In this document: positions 15,301 to 24,301 of the stretch, one piece after another
Layout: each line of letters begins with the position of its first letter
Numbering within the stretch: the stretch's first letter is position 1
Assembly (NCBI GenBank): GCA_039920745.1
Contig: JBDSDD010000052.1
Coordinates: 1 to 64,000 of the forward strand
Length of the DNA: 64,000 bases
Source: Scleromatobacter sp039920745
Lineage (GTDB): Bacteria; Pseudomonadota; Gammaproteobacteria; Burkholderiales; Burkholderiaceae_C
Direction: 5' to 3'
Made by a program: the position numbers and the translations under genes
The notes under the pieces: model-generated
What the model saw: only the letters and a program-made list of their open reading frames with translations
Told to the model about the DNA's origin: nothing
The model's database searches: none

Positions 15301-17451
15301 TCAGTGAGCGACGCTCAGGACGACACTTTGAAGGTAAGGCCCGAGCTGCCAGGTCAGCAGACCGAACACGCCCAGGATCATCACCAGCGCATACCAGTAG
15401 AGGTGGCCGGTCTGCACGAGGCGCACCACGCCGGCAATCATTCCGACCAATCGCGCCGAACCGTTGACGAGCAGGCCGTCGATCAGGCCCTTGTCGCCGA
15501 AGTTCCACAGGCCGCGGCCCAGCAGGCGCGCGCCGGCGGCGAGGACGTTCTCGTTGAACCAGTCGAAGTAGTACTTGTTCTCGAGAACCTTCGTGATGGG
15601 CGCGAAGATCTTGCCGGCCGTCTCCGCCAGTTGCGGTCTGACGATGTACATGATGTACGACAGCAGCACGCCCGCGATCGCCAGGTAGACCGTCGGGTGG
15701 GCGAACGCGGCCAGCGCCATCTCCGCCGGGCCGTGGAATTCCTTGGCCAGTTCTTCCATCGCCGGATGCTTCTCGGTGTTGAAGAAGATCGAGCTGCCGA
15801 AGAAGCTGCCGAACAACATCGGCTTGATGGTGACGAAGCCGATGATGGCCGACGGAATCGCCAGCGCGATCAGGGGGCCGGTGACAACCCACGGTGACTC
15901 GTGCGGCGTGTGGTCGCCATGCCCGTGGTCGCCGTGACCATGCGCGTCATGCGCGTGGTCGTCATGCGCGTGCGCGTCGTGCGCAACCGCGTGACCATGG
16001 TCGTGGCCGTGCGAATCGTCTTCCTCCAGCGCGGGTTCCGGGCCGTCGACTTCAGGCGGGAACGGCTTGTGGTGGAAACGTTCCTTGCCGTGGAAGACCA
16101 GGAAGAACATGCGGAACGAGTAGAACGCGGTGACGAACACCCCGGCCGTCACCGAGAACTGAGCGAAGCCGGAGCCGTACAGATGGCTCGCGTAGGCCGC
16201 GTCGATGATCGAGTCCTTGGAGTAGAAACCGGCGAAGAATGGCGTGCCGATCAGCGCGAGGGAGCCGATCAGCGACGTCCAGTACGTGATCTTCATGTAC
16301 TTGCGCAGGCCGCCCATGTTGCGGATGTCCTGGTCATGGTGCATGCCCATGATCACGGAGCCGGCAGCGAGGAACAGCAGGGCCTTGAAGAACGCGTGCG
16401 TCATCAGGTGGAACACGGCCACCGGGTAGGCCGACAGGCCCAACGCGACGGTCATGTAGCCTAGCTGGGACAGGGTGGAGTACGCGACCACGCGCTTGAT
16501 GTCGTTCTGGATGATGCCCAGGAAACCCATGAACAGTGCGGTGATCGAGCCGATGATCAGCACGACGCTCAGCGCGGTGTCCGACAGCTCGAACAGCGGC
16601 GACATGCGCGTGACCATGAAGATGCCGGCCGTCACCATGGTGGCGGCATGGATCAGCGCGGAGATCGGCGTCGGGCCTTCCATCGAGTCGGGCAGCCAGA
16701 CGTGCAGCGGGAACTGCGCGGACTTGCCCATGGCGCCGATGAACAGGCAGATGCAGGTGACGGTGACCAGCAGCCAGTCGGTGCCGTTGCCGAACATCGT
16801 GGCCGCGAGGCCATCGGGCTTCGTGAAGGCGGCGAACGCCTCCGCATAGTCCAGCGTGTGCGCGTAGGTGGCGATCAGGCCGATGCCCAGGATGAAGCCG
16901 AAGTCACCGACACGATTGACCAGGAAGGCCTTCATGTTGGCGAACACGGCCGTGGGCTTCTTGAACCAGAAGCCGATCAGCAGGTACGAGACGAGGCCCA
17001 CCGCTTCCCAGCCGAAGAACAGCTGCAGGAAGTTGTTGCTCATCACGAGCATCAGCATCGAGAACGTGAACAGCGAGATGTACGAGAAGAAGCGCTGGTA
17101 GCCCGGATCTTCTTCCATGTAGCCGATGGTGTAGACGTGCACCATCAGCGACACGAAGGTCACCACGCACATCATCATCGCGGTGAGGCCGTCGATCAGG
17201 AAGCCGACTTCCATCTTCAGGCCGCCGGCGTTCATCCACTCGTAGACGCTGCCGGAGAAATGCGCGCCGTCCACCGCGACCGAGTACAGCGTCGAGGCCG
17301 AGATCAGGAACGAGATCAGCACGCCCAGGATGGTGACGCGGTGCGCGTTGGCCCGGCCGATCTGGTGGCCGAACAGGCCCGCGACGATCGCGCCGACCAG
17401 CGGCGCCATCGGCACCGCGACCAGGAGAGGGAGGGAAAGGTTGGCAGACAT
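15301..17451 (-). CDS. nuoL: NADH-quinone oxidoreductase subunit L, with a His-rich insertion
   Basis: The 716-aa distal antiporter-like subunit, carrying the lateral helix of complex I. GWEAVGLVSYLLIGFW and AQFPLHVWLPDSMEGPT are typical. It is longer than E. coli NuoL (613 aa), mainly because of a low-complexity segment at about residues 478-516 (bases 15901-16018) with some 15 histidines mixed with Asp, Gly and Ala, placed between membrane helices in the C-terminal third. Such a segment could bind Zn2+, Ni2+ or protons; this is inference. The rest of the protein is regular, and the frame is intact through the insertion. Confidence 0.95.
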   Translation of the reverse strand: MSANLSLPLLVAVPMAPLVGAIVAGLFGHQIGRANAHRVTILGVLISFLISASTLYSVAVDGAHFSGSVYEWMNAGGLKMEVGFLIDGLTAMMMCVVTFVSLMVHVYTIGYMEEDPGYQRFFSYISLFTFSMLMLVMSNNFLQLFFGWEAVGLVSYLLIGFWFKKPTAVFANMKAFLVNRVGDFGFILGIGLIATYAHTLDYAEAFAAFTKPDGLAATMFGNGTDWLLVTVTCICLFIGAMGKSAQFPLHVWLPDSMEGPTPISALIHAATMVTAGIFMVTRMSPLFELSDTALSVVLIIGSITALFMGFLGIIQNDIKRVVAYSTLSQLGYMTVALGLSAYPVAVFHLMTHAFFKALLFLAAGSVIMGMHHDQDIRNMGGLRKYMKITYWTSLIGSLALIGTPFFAGFYSKDSIIDAAYASHLYGSGFAQFSVTAGVFVTAFYSFRMFFLVFHGKERFHHKPFPPEVDGPEPALEEDDSHGHDHGHAVAHDAHAHDDHAHDAHGHGDHGHGDHTPHESPWVVTGPLIALAIPSAIIGFVTIKPMLFGSFFGSSIFFNTEKHPAMEELAKEFHGPAEMALAAFAHPTVYLAIAGVLLSYIMYIVRPQLAETAGKIFAPITKVLENKYYFDWFNENVLAAGARLLGRGLWNFGDKGLIDGLLVNGSARLVGMIAGVVRLVQTGHLYWYALVMILGVFGLLTWQLGPYLQSVVLSVAH

Positions 17452-17460
17452 TTTTTCTTT

Positions 17461-17784
17461 TCAACCCTTCAGCGCGTCGAGTTCGTCGGCGGCGATGGTG
17501 GCGCGGTTGCGGAACAGCACCACCAGGATCGCGAGGCCGATCGCCGATTCGGCCGCGGCCACCGTCAGGATGAAGAACACGAAGACCTGGCCCGCCATGC
17601 GGTCCTGCCCGAGCGGCAGGTAATGCGAGAAGGCGATGAAGTTCATGTTGACGGCCAGGAGCATCAGCTCGATGGCCATCAGCAGCACGATCAGGTTGCG
17701 GCGATTCAGGAAGATGCCGACCACCGACAGCGCGAACAGCATGCCGCCGAGCGTCAGGTAGTGGGCGAGCGAGATTTCGATCAT
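17461..17784 (-). CDS. nuoK: NADH-quinone oxidoreductase subunit K
   Basis: A 107-aa subunit with three membrane helices, slightly longer than the usual 100-102. Key features: LMAIELMLLAVNMNFIAF with the conserved helix-2 glutamate, and FFILTVAAAESAIGLAI with the helix-3 glutamate, both in the proton path. Its start overlaps the nuoJ stop by 4 bp and nuoL follows after 9 bp, consistent with tight coupling in the operon. Confidence 0.95.
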   Translation of the reverse strand: MIEISLAHYLTLGGMLFALSVVGIFLNRRNLIVLLMAIELMLLAVNMNFIAFSHYLPLGQDRMAGQVFVFFILTVAAAESAIGLAILVVLFRNRATIAADELDALKG

Positions 17785-18437
17785 GCCTTGGCTCCGTCCT
17801 TGCCGGGTTCTGCGGCAGGCGCCGCGGGAACCGACGCCACCTCGATGACCGGGGCCATCTTCACGATGCGCAGGCGATCAGCCTTGCGCGCGCGCAGCGC
17901 CAGGTTCGGGTCGATGGCCTTGCTGTCCTTGCGCTCGCGCAGCGTCAGCGCGATGGCCGCGATGATCGCCACCAGCAGCAGCACGGCGGCCACTTGCAGC
18001 GGGTAGAGGTAGTTCGTGTAGACCTCGATGCCCAGCAGGCGGGTGTTGCCCATCTTGATGGCGACGGCATCGGCGACCGGCGCATCGGTGACGCGGAAGC
18101 CACCCATCAGCACGAGGGCCATTTCGAGTGCGATCAGCACGCCGACGATCGCCGCCAGCGGAAAGTGCTTCCAGAAGCCCACTCGCAGTTCTTCGGTGTT
18201 GACGTCCAGCATCATCACGACGAACAGGAACAGCACCATGACGGCGCCGACGTAGACGAGCACCAGCGTGATGGCCAGGAATTCGGCCTTCAGCATCATC
18301 CACAGGCACGAAGCGTTGAAGAACGCCAGCACCAGGAACAGCGCGGCGTGCACGGTCGAACGCGCGGTGATCACACCGAACGACGAGGCCAGCAGCACGG
18401 CCGAGAAAATGTAGAACAGGGCGGATAGGGTTGTCAT
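17781..18437 (-). CDS. nuoJ: NADH-quinone oxidoreductase subunit J
   Basis: A 218-aa subunit with five membrane helices in the first 165 residues. ITLVLVYVGAVMVLFLFVVMMLD is the family hallmark region, with the pi-bulge helix. The start MTTLSALFYIF at 18437 was chosen by family alignment; the frame is open further upstream but that part overlaps nuoI. A polar C-terminal tail of about 50 residues ends in Pro/Ala/Lys-rich sequence, common in betaproteobacterial NuoJ. Confidence 0.94.
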   Translation of the reverse strand: MTTLSALFYIFSAVLLASSFGVITARSTVHAALFLVLAFFNASCLWMMLKAEFLAITLVLVYVGAVMVLFLFVVMMLDVNTEELRVGFWKHFPLAAIVGVLIALEMALVLMGGFRVTDAPVADAVAIKMGNTRLLGIEVYTNYLYPLQVAAVLLLVAIIAAIALTLRERKDSKAIDPNLALRARKADRLRIVKMAPVIEVASVPAAPAAEPGKDGAKA

Positions 18438-18477
18438 GGCAATGCTTGGCCGTTTGACCACCGGGCGCGAGAGCGCC

Positions 18478-18993
18478 TCAGCGGTACTTGGCGTCGGCCT
18501 CCTTGGCGGCGGCGATTTCGCGTTCGTAGCGGTCGCCGACGGCGAGCAGCATGTCCTTGGTGAAGTAGAGGTCGCCCCGCTTCTCACCGTGGTATTCGAA
18601 GATGTGGGTCTCGACGATCGAGTCGACCGGGCAGCTCTCTTCGCAGAAGCCGCAGAAGATGCACTTGGTCAGGTCGATGTCGTAGCGCGTCGTGCGGCGC
18701 GTGCCGTCGGCGCGCACGTCGGACTCGATCGTGATGGCCATCGCGGGGCACACGGCCTCGCACAGCTTGCAGGCGATGCAGCGCTCTTCGCCGTTCTCGT
18801 AGCGACGCAGCGCGTGCAGGCCGCGGAAGCGCGGGCTCATCGGCGTCTTCTCTTCCGGGAACTGCACCGTGATGGTCGGCGAGAAGAAGTACTTGCCCGT
18901 CAGGCGCATTCCACGGAACAGCTCCAGGAGCAGGAAGCTCGAGAAGAAGTCCTTGAACGAGAACGACGGCGTGGCAGTGGTGGTAGAAGACAT
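18478..18993 (-). CDS. nuoI: NADH-quinone oxidoreductase subunit I
   Basis: A 171-aa ferredoxin-like subunit. Two [4Fe-4S] motifs are present: C72-x2-C75-x2-C78-x3-C82 and C111-x2-C114-x2-C117-x3-C121, forming clusters N6a and N6b, which carry electrons from the peripheral arm toward NuoB. The N-terminal amphipathic helix (FKDFFSSFLLLELFRGM) lies on the membrane surface. It starts 17 bp after the nuoH stop. Normal length and all ligands present. Confidence 0.96.
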   Translation of the reverse strand: MSSTTTATPSFSFKDFFSSFLLLELFRGMRLTGKYFFSPTITVQFPEEKTPMSPRFRGLHALRRYENGEERCIACKLCEAVCPAMAITIESDVRADGTRRTTRYDIDLTKCIFCGFCEESCPVDSIVETHIFEYHGEKRGDLYFTKDMLLAVGDRYEREIAAAKEADAKYR

Positions 18994-19010
18994 GATTTTT
19001 CAGCCTCGCC

Positions 19011-20075
19011 TTATTTCCAGATCGACCACGGCGACTCGATCCACAGGCCGATGATGACCAGCCAGACGAGCGTGACGGGGATGAAGATCTTCCAGCCCAG
19101 ACGCATGATCTGGTCGTAGCGATAGCGCGGGAACGTCGAACGCACCCACAGGAACATCGTCACCACGACGAACACCTTGGCGAACAGCCAGATGAAGTGC
19201 GGGACGTACGGGTCGAGGAAGCCGAACGGGCTCAGCCAGCCGCCCAGGAACATGATCACGCACAGTGTCGAGACCAGGATCATGTTGGCGTATTCGGCCA
19301 GGAAGAACATGGCGAAGGCCATGCCCGAGTACTCGACCATGTGACCGGCGACGATCTCGGATTCGCCTTCGACGACGTCGAACGGGGCGCGGTTGGTTTC
19401 CGCCAGGCCCGAGATGAAGTAGACGAAGAAGATCGGCAGCAGCGGCAGCCAGTTCCACGACAGGAACGTCCAGCCGTGCGCGGCCATCATGCCCCGGCCC
19501 TGCTGGTTGACGATCTCGCCCAGGTTCATCGAACCCGAGACCATCAGCACCACGACCAGGCAGAAGCCCATCGCGATCTCGTAGCTGACCATCTGCGCCG
19601 AAGCGCGCAGCGCGCCCAGGAACGCGTACTTGGAGTTGGAAGCCCAGCCGGCGACGATCACGCCGTAGACCTCGAGCGAGGTGATGGCCATGACGAACAG
19701 CAGGCCCGCGTTGACGTCGGCGAGCACGACCCCCGGATCGAACGGCACCACGGCCCAGGCGGCCAGCGCCGGCATGATCGTCATCACCGGCGCCACGAAG
19801 AACAGGCCCTTGTTGGCAGCCGTCGGGCGGATGATTTCCTTGAAGATCAGCTTGACGGCGTCGGCGATCGGCGTGAGCAAGCCGAACGGGCCGACGCGAT
19901 TCGGACCCGGGCGGATCTGCGTCCAGGCGATCGCCTTGCGTTCCCACAGCGTCAGGTAGGCGACGAGGCCCAGCAGCGGCAGGATGATCGCGAGGATGCG
20001 GATCACGGCCCAGATCACCGGCCACAGGTACAGGCCTTGCGCCCAGTGCCAGATGTTGAGGAGGAATTGAATCAT
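19011..20075 (-). CDS. nuoH: NADH-quinone oxidoreductase subunit H
   Basis: A 354-aa membrane subunit with eight helices that forms most of the quinone-access chamber. AYLTLWERKAIAWTQIRPGPNRVGP and GLAETNRAPFDVVEGESEIVAGHM, with its run of acidic residues at the quinone site, are diagnostic. It sits between nuoG and nuoI in the standard order. Normal length, no anomalies. Confidence 0.96.
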   Translation of the reverse strand: MIQFLLNIWHWAQGLYLWPVIWAVIRILAIILPLLGLVAYLTLWERKAIAWTQIRPGPNRVGPFGLLTPIADAVKLIFKEIIRPTAANKGLFFVAPVMTIMPALAAWAVVPFDPGVVLADVNAGLLFVMAITSLEVYGVIVAGWASNSKYAFLGALRASAQMVSYEIAMGFCLVVVLMVSGSMNLGEIVNQQGRGMMAAHGWTFLSWNWLPLLPIFFVYFISGLAETNRAPFDVVEGESEIVAGHMVEYSGMAFAMFFLAEYANMILVSTLCVIMFLGGWLSPFGFLDPYVPHFIWLFAKVFVVVTMFLWVRSTFPRYRYDQIMRLGWKIFIPVTLVWLVIIGLWIESPWSIWK

Positions 20076-20094
20076 GGGTTGTTCCGTTCCGGGC

Positions 20095-22410
20095 TCAGGC
20101 CTTGACGACGCTGATCGCGCCGAAGGAAGCGCCGAGGCCGGCGGTCAGCACATGGCCGGCGGGTACGCGCACGACCGTCGCGGCCAGCGTCTTGTCGAGG
20201 CGCGCGGCCAGGACGGCGTGCGCTTCGCCTTGCGTGACGTGCACCTTGTCGCCGGCGGCCAGGCCGAGGTCGGCCCACAGCTGGCTCGGCAGCGACGCCT
20301 GCGGTGCGCGGGCGTCGGCGGTCAGTTGCAGCGAGAGCGCGCGGCGCACCAGGCTGTCGGTCGAATAGACGGGCACGTCGGCAATGCGCTCGAAGCCAGC
20401 GGTGGTTTCGATGGGCAGCGCGGTGGGCAACGAGGCATCGTTGCTGAGTCGCGTGGCCAACGTCGTCTGGTCGCCCAGCGCTTCTGCCAGCACTTCGTCG
20501 GCCGACTGTTGGCCGAAGCCCGGCAGGCCCAGCATGTCGCCCAGCACGCGAAGCACCTTCCAGCCCGGGCGGGTCTCGCCCAGCGGACGCGCGACGCCCT
20601 GGAACGACTGCACGCGGCCTTCGGCGTTGACGAAGGTGCCGGCCGTCTCGGTGAACGGCGAGATCGGCAGCAGCACATCGGCGACGTCGGCGGCTGCGTT
20701 GCGGAAGGGCGTCATTGCGACGACCAGGCCCGATCCGCCCAGGGCGGCGCGCGCAGCGGCCGCGTTGGCGGCGTCGAGCTCGGGCTCGACGTTGAGAAGG
20801 AACAGCGCCTTCATCGGCTGCGACAGCATCTGGCCGGCATTGAGGCCGCCGGCGCCCGGCAGCGCGTTGACCAGCTGCGCACCGACGTTGTTGCCGGCTT
20901 CGCCCAAGTAGCCGCAGGTCGAGCCCGTGGCGACGGCGATCCATTGCGCCAGCGCCAGCAGCGTCGAGGCTTGCGGATGTTGCGCGGCGGCGTTGCCCAG
21001 CAGGATGGACTTGGCACTGCCGTTGAGCAGCGACGCGGCGATGGCTTCGGCAGGCGCCGAGCACTCGCCGGCGAACGGTGCGGTGCCGCCCTGCGCCTTG
21101 GCGACGCAATGGGCGATGTCGGCCAGCGCGCGCACCCAGGCGCTGGGCGCCAGCGTCATCTGCGTGGCGACCGGCATCAGCCAGTCTTCGGCCAGCGCGT
21201 TGATGCTGTGGATCTCGGCGCCTTGGCGCGTGGCCTGGCGCAGGCGCTGCGCGAACAGCGGGTGGTCCTTGCGCAGGAACGAGCCGATGACCAGCGCGCG
21301 ATCGAGCGTCGTGAGCGATGCGATCGGCGTGCCCAGCCAGCGCACGCCGGCGGCGTGCGTGAAGTCGGCGTGGCGGGTGCGGTGATCGACGCTCTCGCTG
21401 CCGAGCGCGCGAACGAGCTTGGCCAGCAGGTGGAGTTCCTCGACCGTCGAGCCCGCGTGGCCCAGGGCACCGATGCCGGCGACGCCGAACTCGCCCTTGA
21501 CGCGCTTGACGCCGTCCACGATGTAGTTCAGCGCAGTGGGCCAGTCCACCGTCTGCCATTGGCCGCCCTGCTTGATCATCGGGGCGGTGAGGCGGGCTTC
21601 GGAATTGAGGGCTTCGTACGAGAAGCGATCGCGGTCGGCGATCCAGCATTCGTTGACGTCTTCGTTCTCGTACGGGACGACGCGTAGCACCTGGTTGTTC
21701 TTGACCTGGACGACCAGGTTGGCACCCACGGAGTCATGCGGCGACACGCTGCGGCGACGCGACAGCTCCCACGTGCGGGCCTGGTAGCGGAACGGCTTGG
21801 ACGTGATGGCGCCGACGGGGCAGATGTCGATCATGTTGCCCGACAGCTCGGAGTCGATCGAGCGGCCGACGAAGGTCTGGATCTCGGCGTGCTCGCCGCG
21901 ATGGGTCATGCCCAGCTCCATCACGCCGGCGACTTCCTGGCCGAAGCGCACGCAGCGCGTGCAATGGATGCAGCGGCTCATCTCTTCCATCGAGATCAGC
22001 GGGCCAGCGGGCTTGTGGAAGACGACGCGCTTCTCTTCGGTGTAGCGCGAGGCCGAACCGCCGTAGCCGACGGCCAGATCCTGCAACTGGCACTCGCCGC
22101 CCTGGTCGCAGATCGGGCAGTCCAGCGGGTGGTTGATCAGCAGGAACTCCATCACGCTCTGCTGAGCCTTGATGGCCTTGTCGCTCTTGGTGCGCACGAT
22201 CATGCCTTGCGTCACGGGCGTGGCGCAGGCGGGCATCGGCTTGGGCGCCTTCTCGATGTCGACCAGGCACATGCGGCAGTTGGCGGCGATCGAGAGCTTC
22301 TTGTGATAGCAGAAGTGCGGGATGTAGGTATCTGCCGCGTCGGCCGCATGCATGACCATGCTGCCTGCGGGAACGGAGACCTTCTTGCCGTCGAGTTCGA
22401 TTTCAATCAT
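20095..22410 (-). CDS. nuoG: NADH-quinone oxidoreductase subunit G
   Basis: The 771-aa largest peripheral-arm subunit. The N-terminal 2Fe-2S domain has FCYHKKLSIAANCRMCLVDI; then comes the HxxxCxxC-type cluster region with CPICDQGGECQLQD and CIHCTRCVRFGQEVAG. The C-terminal two thirds is a molybdopterin-oxidoreductase-like fold without obvious catalytic residues, as expected. It relays electrons from NuoF/NuoE to NuoI. Its gene follows nuoF by 18 bp. Confidence 0.95.
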   Translation of the reverse strand: MIEIELDGKKVSVPAGSMVMHAADAADTYIPHFCYHKKLSIAANCRMCLVDIEKAPKPMPACATPVTQGMIVRTKSDKAIKAQQSVMEFLLINHPLDCPICDQGGECQLQDLAVGYGGSASRYTEEKRVVFHKPAGPLISMEEMSRCIHCTRCVRFGQEVAGVMELGMTHRGEHAEIQTFVGRSIDSELSGNMIDICPVGAITSKPFRYQARTWELSRRRSVSPHDSVGANLVVQVKNNQVLRVVPYENEDVNECWIADRDRFSYEALNSEARLTAPMIKQGGQWQTVDWPTALNYIVDGVKRVKGEFGVAGIGALGHAGSTVEELHLLAKLVRALGSESVDHRTRHADFTHAAGVRWLGTPIASLTTLDRALVIGSFLRKDHPLFAQRLRQATRQGAEIHSINALAEDWLMPVATQMTLAPSAWVRALADIAHCVAKAQGGTAPFAGECSAPAEAIAASLLNGSAKSILLGNAAAQHPQASTLLALAQWIAVATGSTCGYLGEAGNNVGAQLVNALPGAGGLNAGQMLSQPMKALFLLNVEPELDAANAAAARAALGGSGLVVAMTPFRNAAADVADVLLPISPFTETAGTFVNAEGRVQSFQGVARPLGETRPGWKVLRVLGDMLGLPGFGQQSADEVLAEALGDQTTLATRLSNDASLPTALPIETTAGFERIADVPVYSTDSLVRRALSLQLTADARAPQASLPSQLWADLGLAAGDKVHVTQGEAHAVLAARLDKTLAATVVRVPAGHVLTAGLGASFGAISVVKA

Positions 22411-22428
22411 GAATGTGTTCGTCTCGGG

Positions 22429-23766
22429 TCAGACCGATGCCGGAACCTGGCAGGTCTTGTGTTCAACGTGGTGAACGAACTCGCTGCGGAAATGCTTGAT
22501 CATCGCGCGCACCGGCATCGCGGCCGCGTCGCCCAGCGCACAGATGGTGCGGCCCTGGATGTTGTCCGCGACCGAGTTCAGCAGGTCGATGTCTTCCATC
22601 TTGCCGTGGCCGTGTTCGATGCGATCGACCATGCGCCACAGCCAGCCGGTGCCTTCGCGGCACGGCGTGCACTGGCCGCAGGATTCGTGCTGGTAGAAGT
22701 AGGACAGGCGCAGCAGGCTCTCGACCATGCAGCGCGAGTCGTCCATCACGATGACGGCGCCCGAGCCCAGCATGGAGCCGGCCTTCGCGATGGAGTCGTA
22801 GTCCATCGTCAGTTCCATCATGATCGACGCAGGCAGCACCGGCGCCGACGAGCCGCCAGGGATCACGGCCTTGAGCTTGCGGCCGGTGCGCACACCGCCG
22901 GCGAGCTCGAGCAGCACCGAAAAAGGCGTGCCCATCGGGATCTCGTAGTTGCCCGGCTTGTTGACGTCGCCGACCACCGAGTAGATCTTGGTGCCGCCGT
23001 TGTTGGGCTTGCCGCAGGCCAGGTAGGCATCACCGCCATTGCGGATGATCCAGGGCACCGCCGCGAAGGTCTCGGTGTTGTTGATCGTGGTGGGCTTGCC
23101 GTACATGCCGAAGCTCGCCGGGAACGGCGGCTTGAAGCGCGGCTGGCCCTTCTTGCCTTCGAGCGACTCCAGCAGCGCGGTTTCTTCGCCGCAGATATAG
23201 GCGCCGAAGCCGTGGAAGCCGTGCAACTGGAAGCTGTAGCTTGATCCGAGGATGTTGTCACCCAGGTAGCCGGCGGCGCGCGCCTCTTCCAGCGCTTCCT
23301 CGAAGCGGTCGTAGATCTCGAAGATCTCGCCGTGGATGTAGTTGTAGCCCACGGAGATGCCCATCGCGTAGGCCGCGATGATCATGCCTTCGATGACGAT
23401 GTGCGGGTTGAACGCGAGGATGTCGCGATCCTTGCAGGTGCCCGGCTCGCCTTCGTCGGAATTGCAGACGAGGTACTTCTGGCCGGGGAACTGGCGCGGC
23501 ATGAAGCTCCACTTCAGGCCCGTCGGGAAGCCGGCGCCGCCACGGCCGCGCAGGCCCGACGTCTTGACTTCGGCCACGACCTGCTCGGGCGTCATGCCGC
23601 CCTCGCCTGCCAGGATCTTGCGTATGGCCTGGTAGCCGCCACGCGCCTCGTAGTCCTTCAGGCGCCAGTTCTTGCCGTCGAGATCAGCCATGATCTGGGC
23701 GCCGAGGTGGCGGCCGTGGAAAGACGTCTCGACGCCCTGCGACTTGAATCGGGAAAGATCGACCAT
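22429..23766 (-). CDS. nuoF: NADH-quinone oxidoreductase subunit F
   Basis: A 445-aa subunit that binds NADH, FMN and the N3 [4Fe-4S] cluster. RGRGGAGFPTGLKWSFMP is the NADH/FMN glycine-rich motif (about residues 71-88), and ESCGQCTPCREGTGW near residue 360 supplies three cluster cysteines, with a fourth cysteine downstream in TICALGDA. It is where electrons enter complex I. The spacing to nuoE is 16 bp. Confidence 0.96.
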   Translation of the reverse strand: MVDLSRFKSQGVETSFHGRHLGAQIMADLDGKNWRLKDYEARGGYQAIRKILAGEGGMTPEQVVAEVKTSGLRGRGGAGFPTGLKWSFMPRQFPGQKYLVCNSDEGEPGTCKDRDILAFNPHIVIEGMIIAAYAMGISVGYNYIHGEIFEIYDRFEEALEEARAAGYLGDNILGSSYSFQLHGFHGFGAYICGEETALLESLEGKKGQPRFKPPFPASFGMYGKPTTINNTETFAAVPWIIRNGGDAYLACGKPNNGGTKIYSVVGDVNKPGNYEIPMGTPFSVLLELAGGVRTGRKLKAVIPGGSSAPVLPASIMMELTMDYDSIAKAGSMLGSGAVIVMDDSRCMVESLLRLSYFYQHESCGQCTPCREGTGWLWRMVDRIEHGHGKMEDIDLLNSVADNIQGRTICALGDAAAMPVRAMIKHFRSEFVHHVEHKTCQVPASV

Positions 23767-23782
23767 CGTGTTGCCTCGGCCC

Positions 23783-24301
23783 TTATTTCGCAGCCGCGAG
23801 CGTGGCGAGCAGATCGTCGATCCGGTCGTTGCTCATGAAGCTGATCATTTCGCGGTCGTTGACCAGCATCACCGGCGCATCGGCGCAGGCCCCCAGGCAT
23901 TCGCTCTGTTGCACCGTGAACTGGCCGTCGGCAGTCGTTCCGCCCACGGCCACGCCCAGCTTGCTGCAGATGTGGGCGATGGCCTGCTGGCCGTCACGCA
24001 ACTGGCAAGGCAGGTTGGTGCAGACATTGATCTTGAACTTGCCAACCGGTTGCTGGTTGTACATGTTGTAGAACGTCGTGACCTCGTAGACCGCGATCGG
24101 GGCCATGCCCAGATAGGCGGCGACTTCGTCTTCCGCGTCGCGCGAGACCCAGCCGCGCTCGGCCTGCACGATGGTCAGGCAGGCCATGACGGCGGACTGC
24201 TTCTGCACGGTGGGGAACTTGGCGACTTCGCGTGCGAAGCGCTCCAGCATCTCGGGCGGGAACGGCACGTGCGGGGTGGGGATAGCTACTGACTGCATCA
24301 T
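23783..24301 (-). CDS. nuoE: NADH-quinone oxidoreductase subunit E
   Basis: A 172-aa thioredoxin-fold subunit with the N1a [2Fe-2S] cluster. The four ligands are in CTNLPC and CLGAC (C-x4-C and C-x3-C). Two tandem ATGs open the gene; the first, at 24301, overlaps the nuoD stop in an ATGA and was chosen for that reason. The frame continues open upstream but antisense to nothing useful, and that extension is out of frame with nuoD. Confidence 0.95.
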   Translation of the reverse strand: MMQSVAIPTPHVPFPPEMLERFAREVAKFPTVQKQSAVMACLTIVQAERGWVSRDAEDEVAAYLGMAPIAVYEVTTFYNMYNQQPVGKFKINVCTNLPCQLRDGQQAIAHICSKLGVAVGGTTADGQFTVQQSECLGACADAPVMLVNDREMISFMSNDRIDDLLATLAAAK

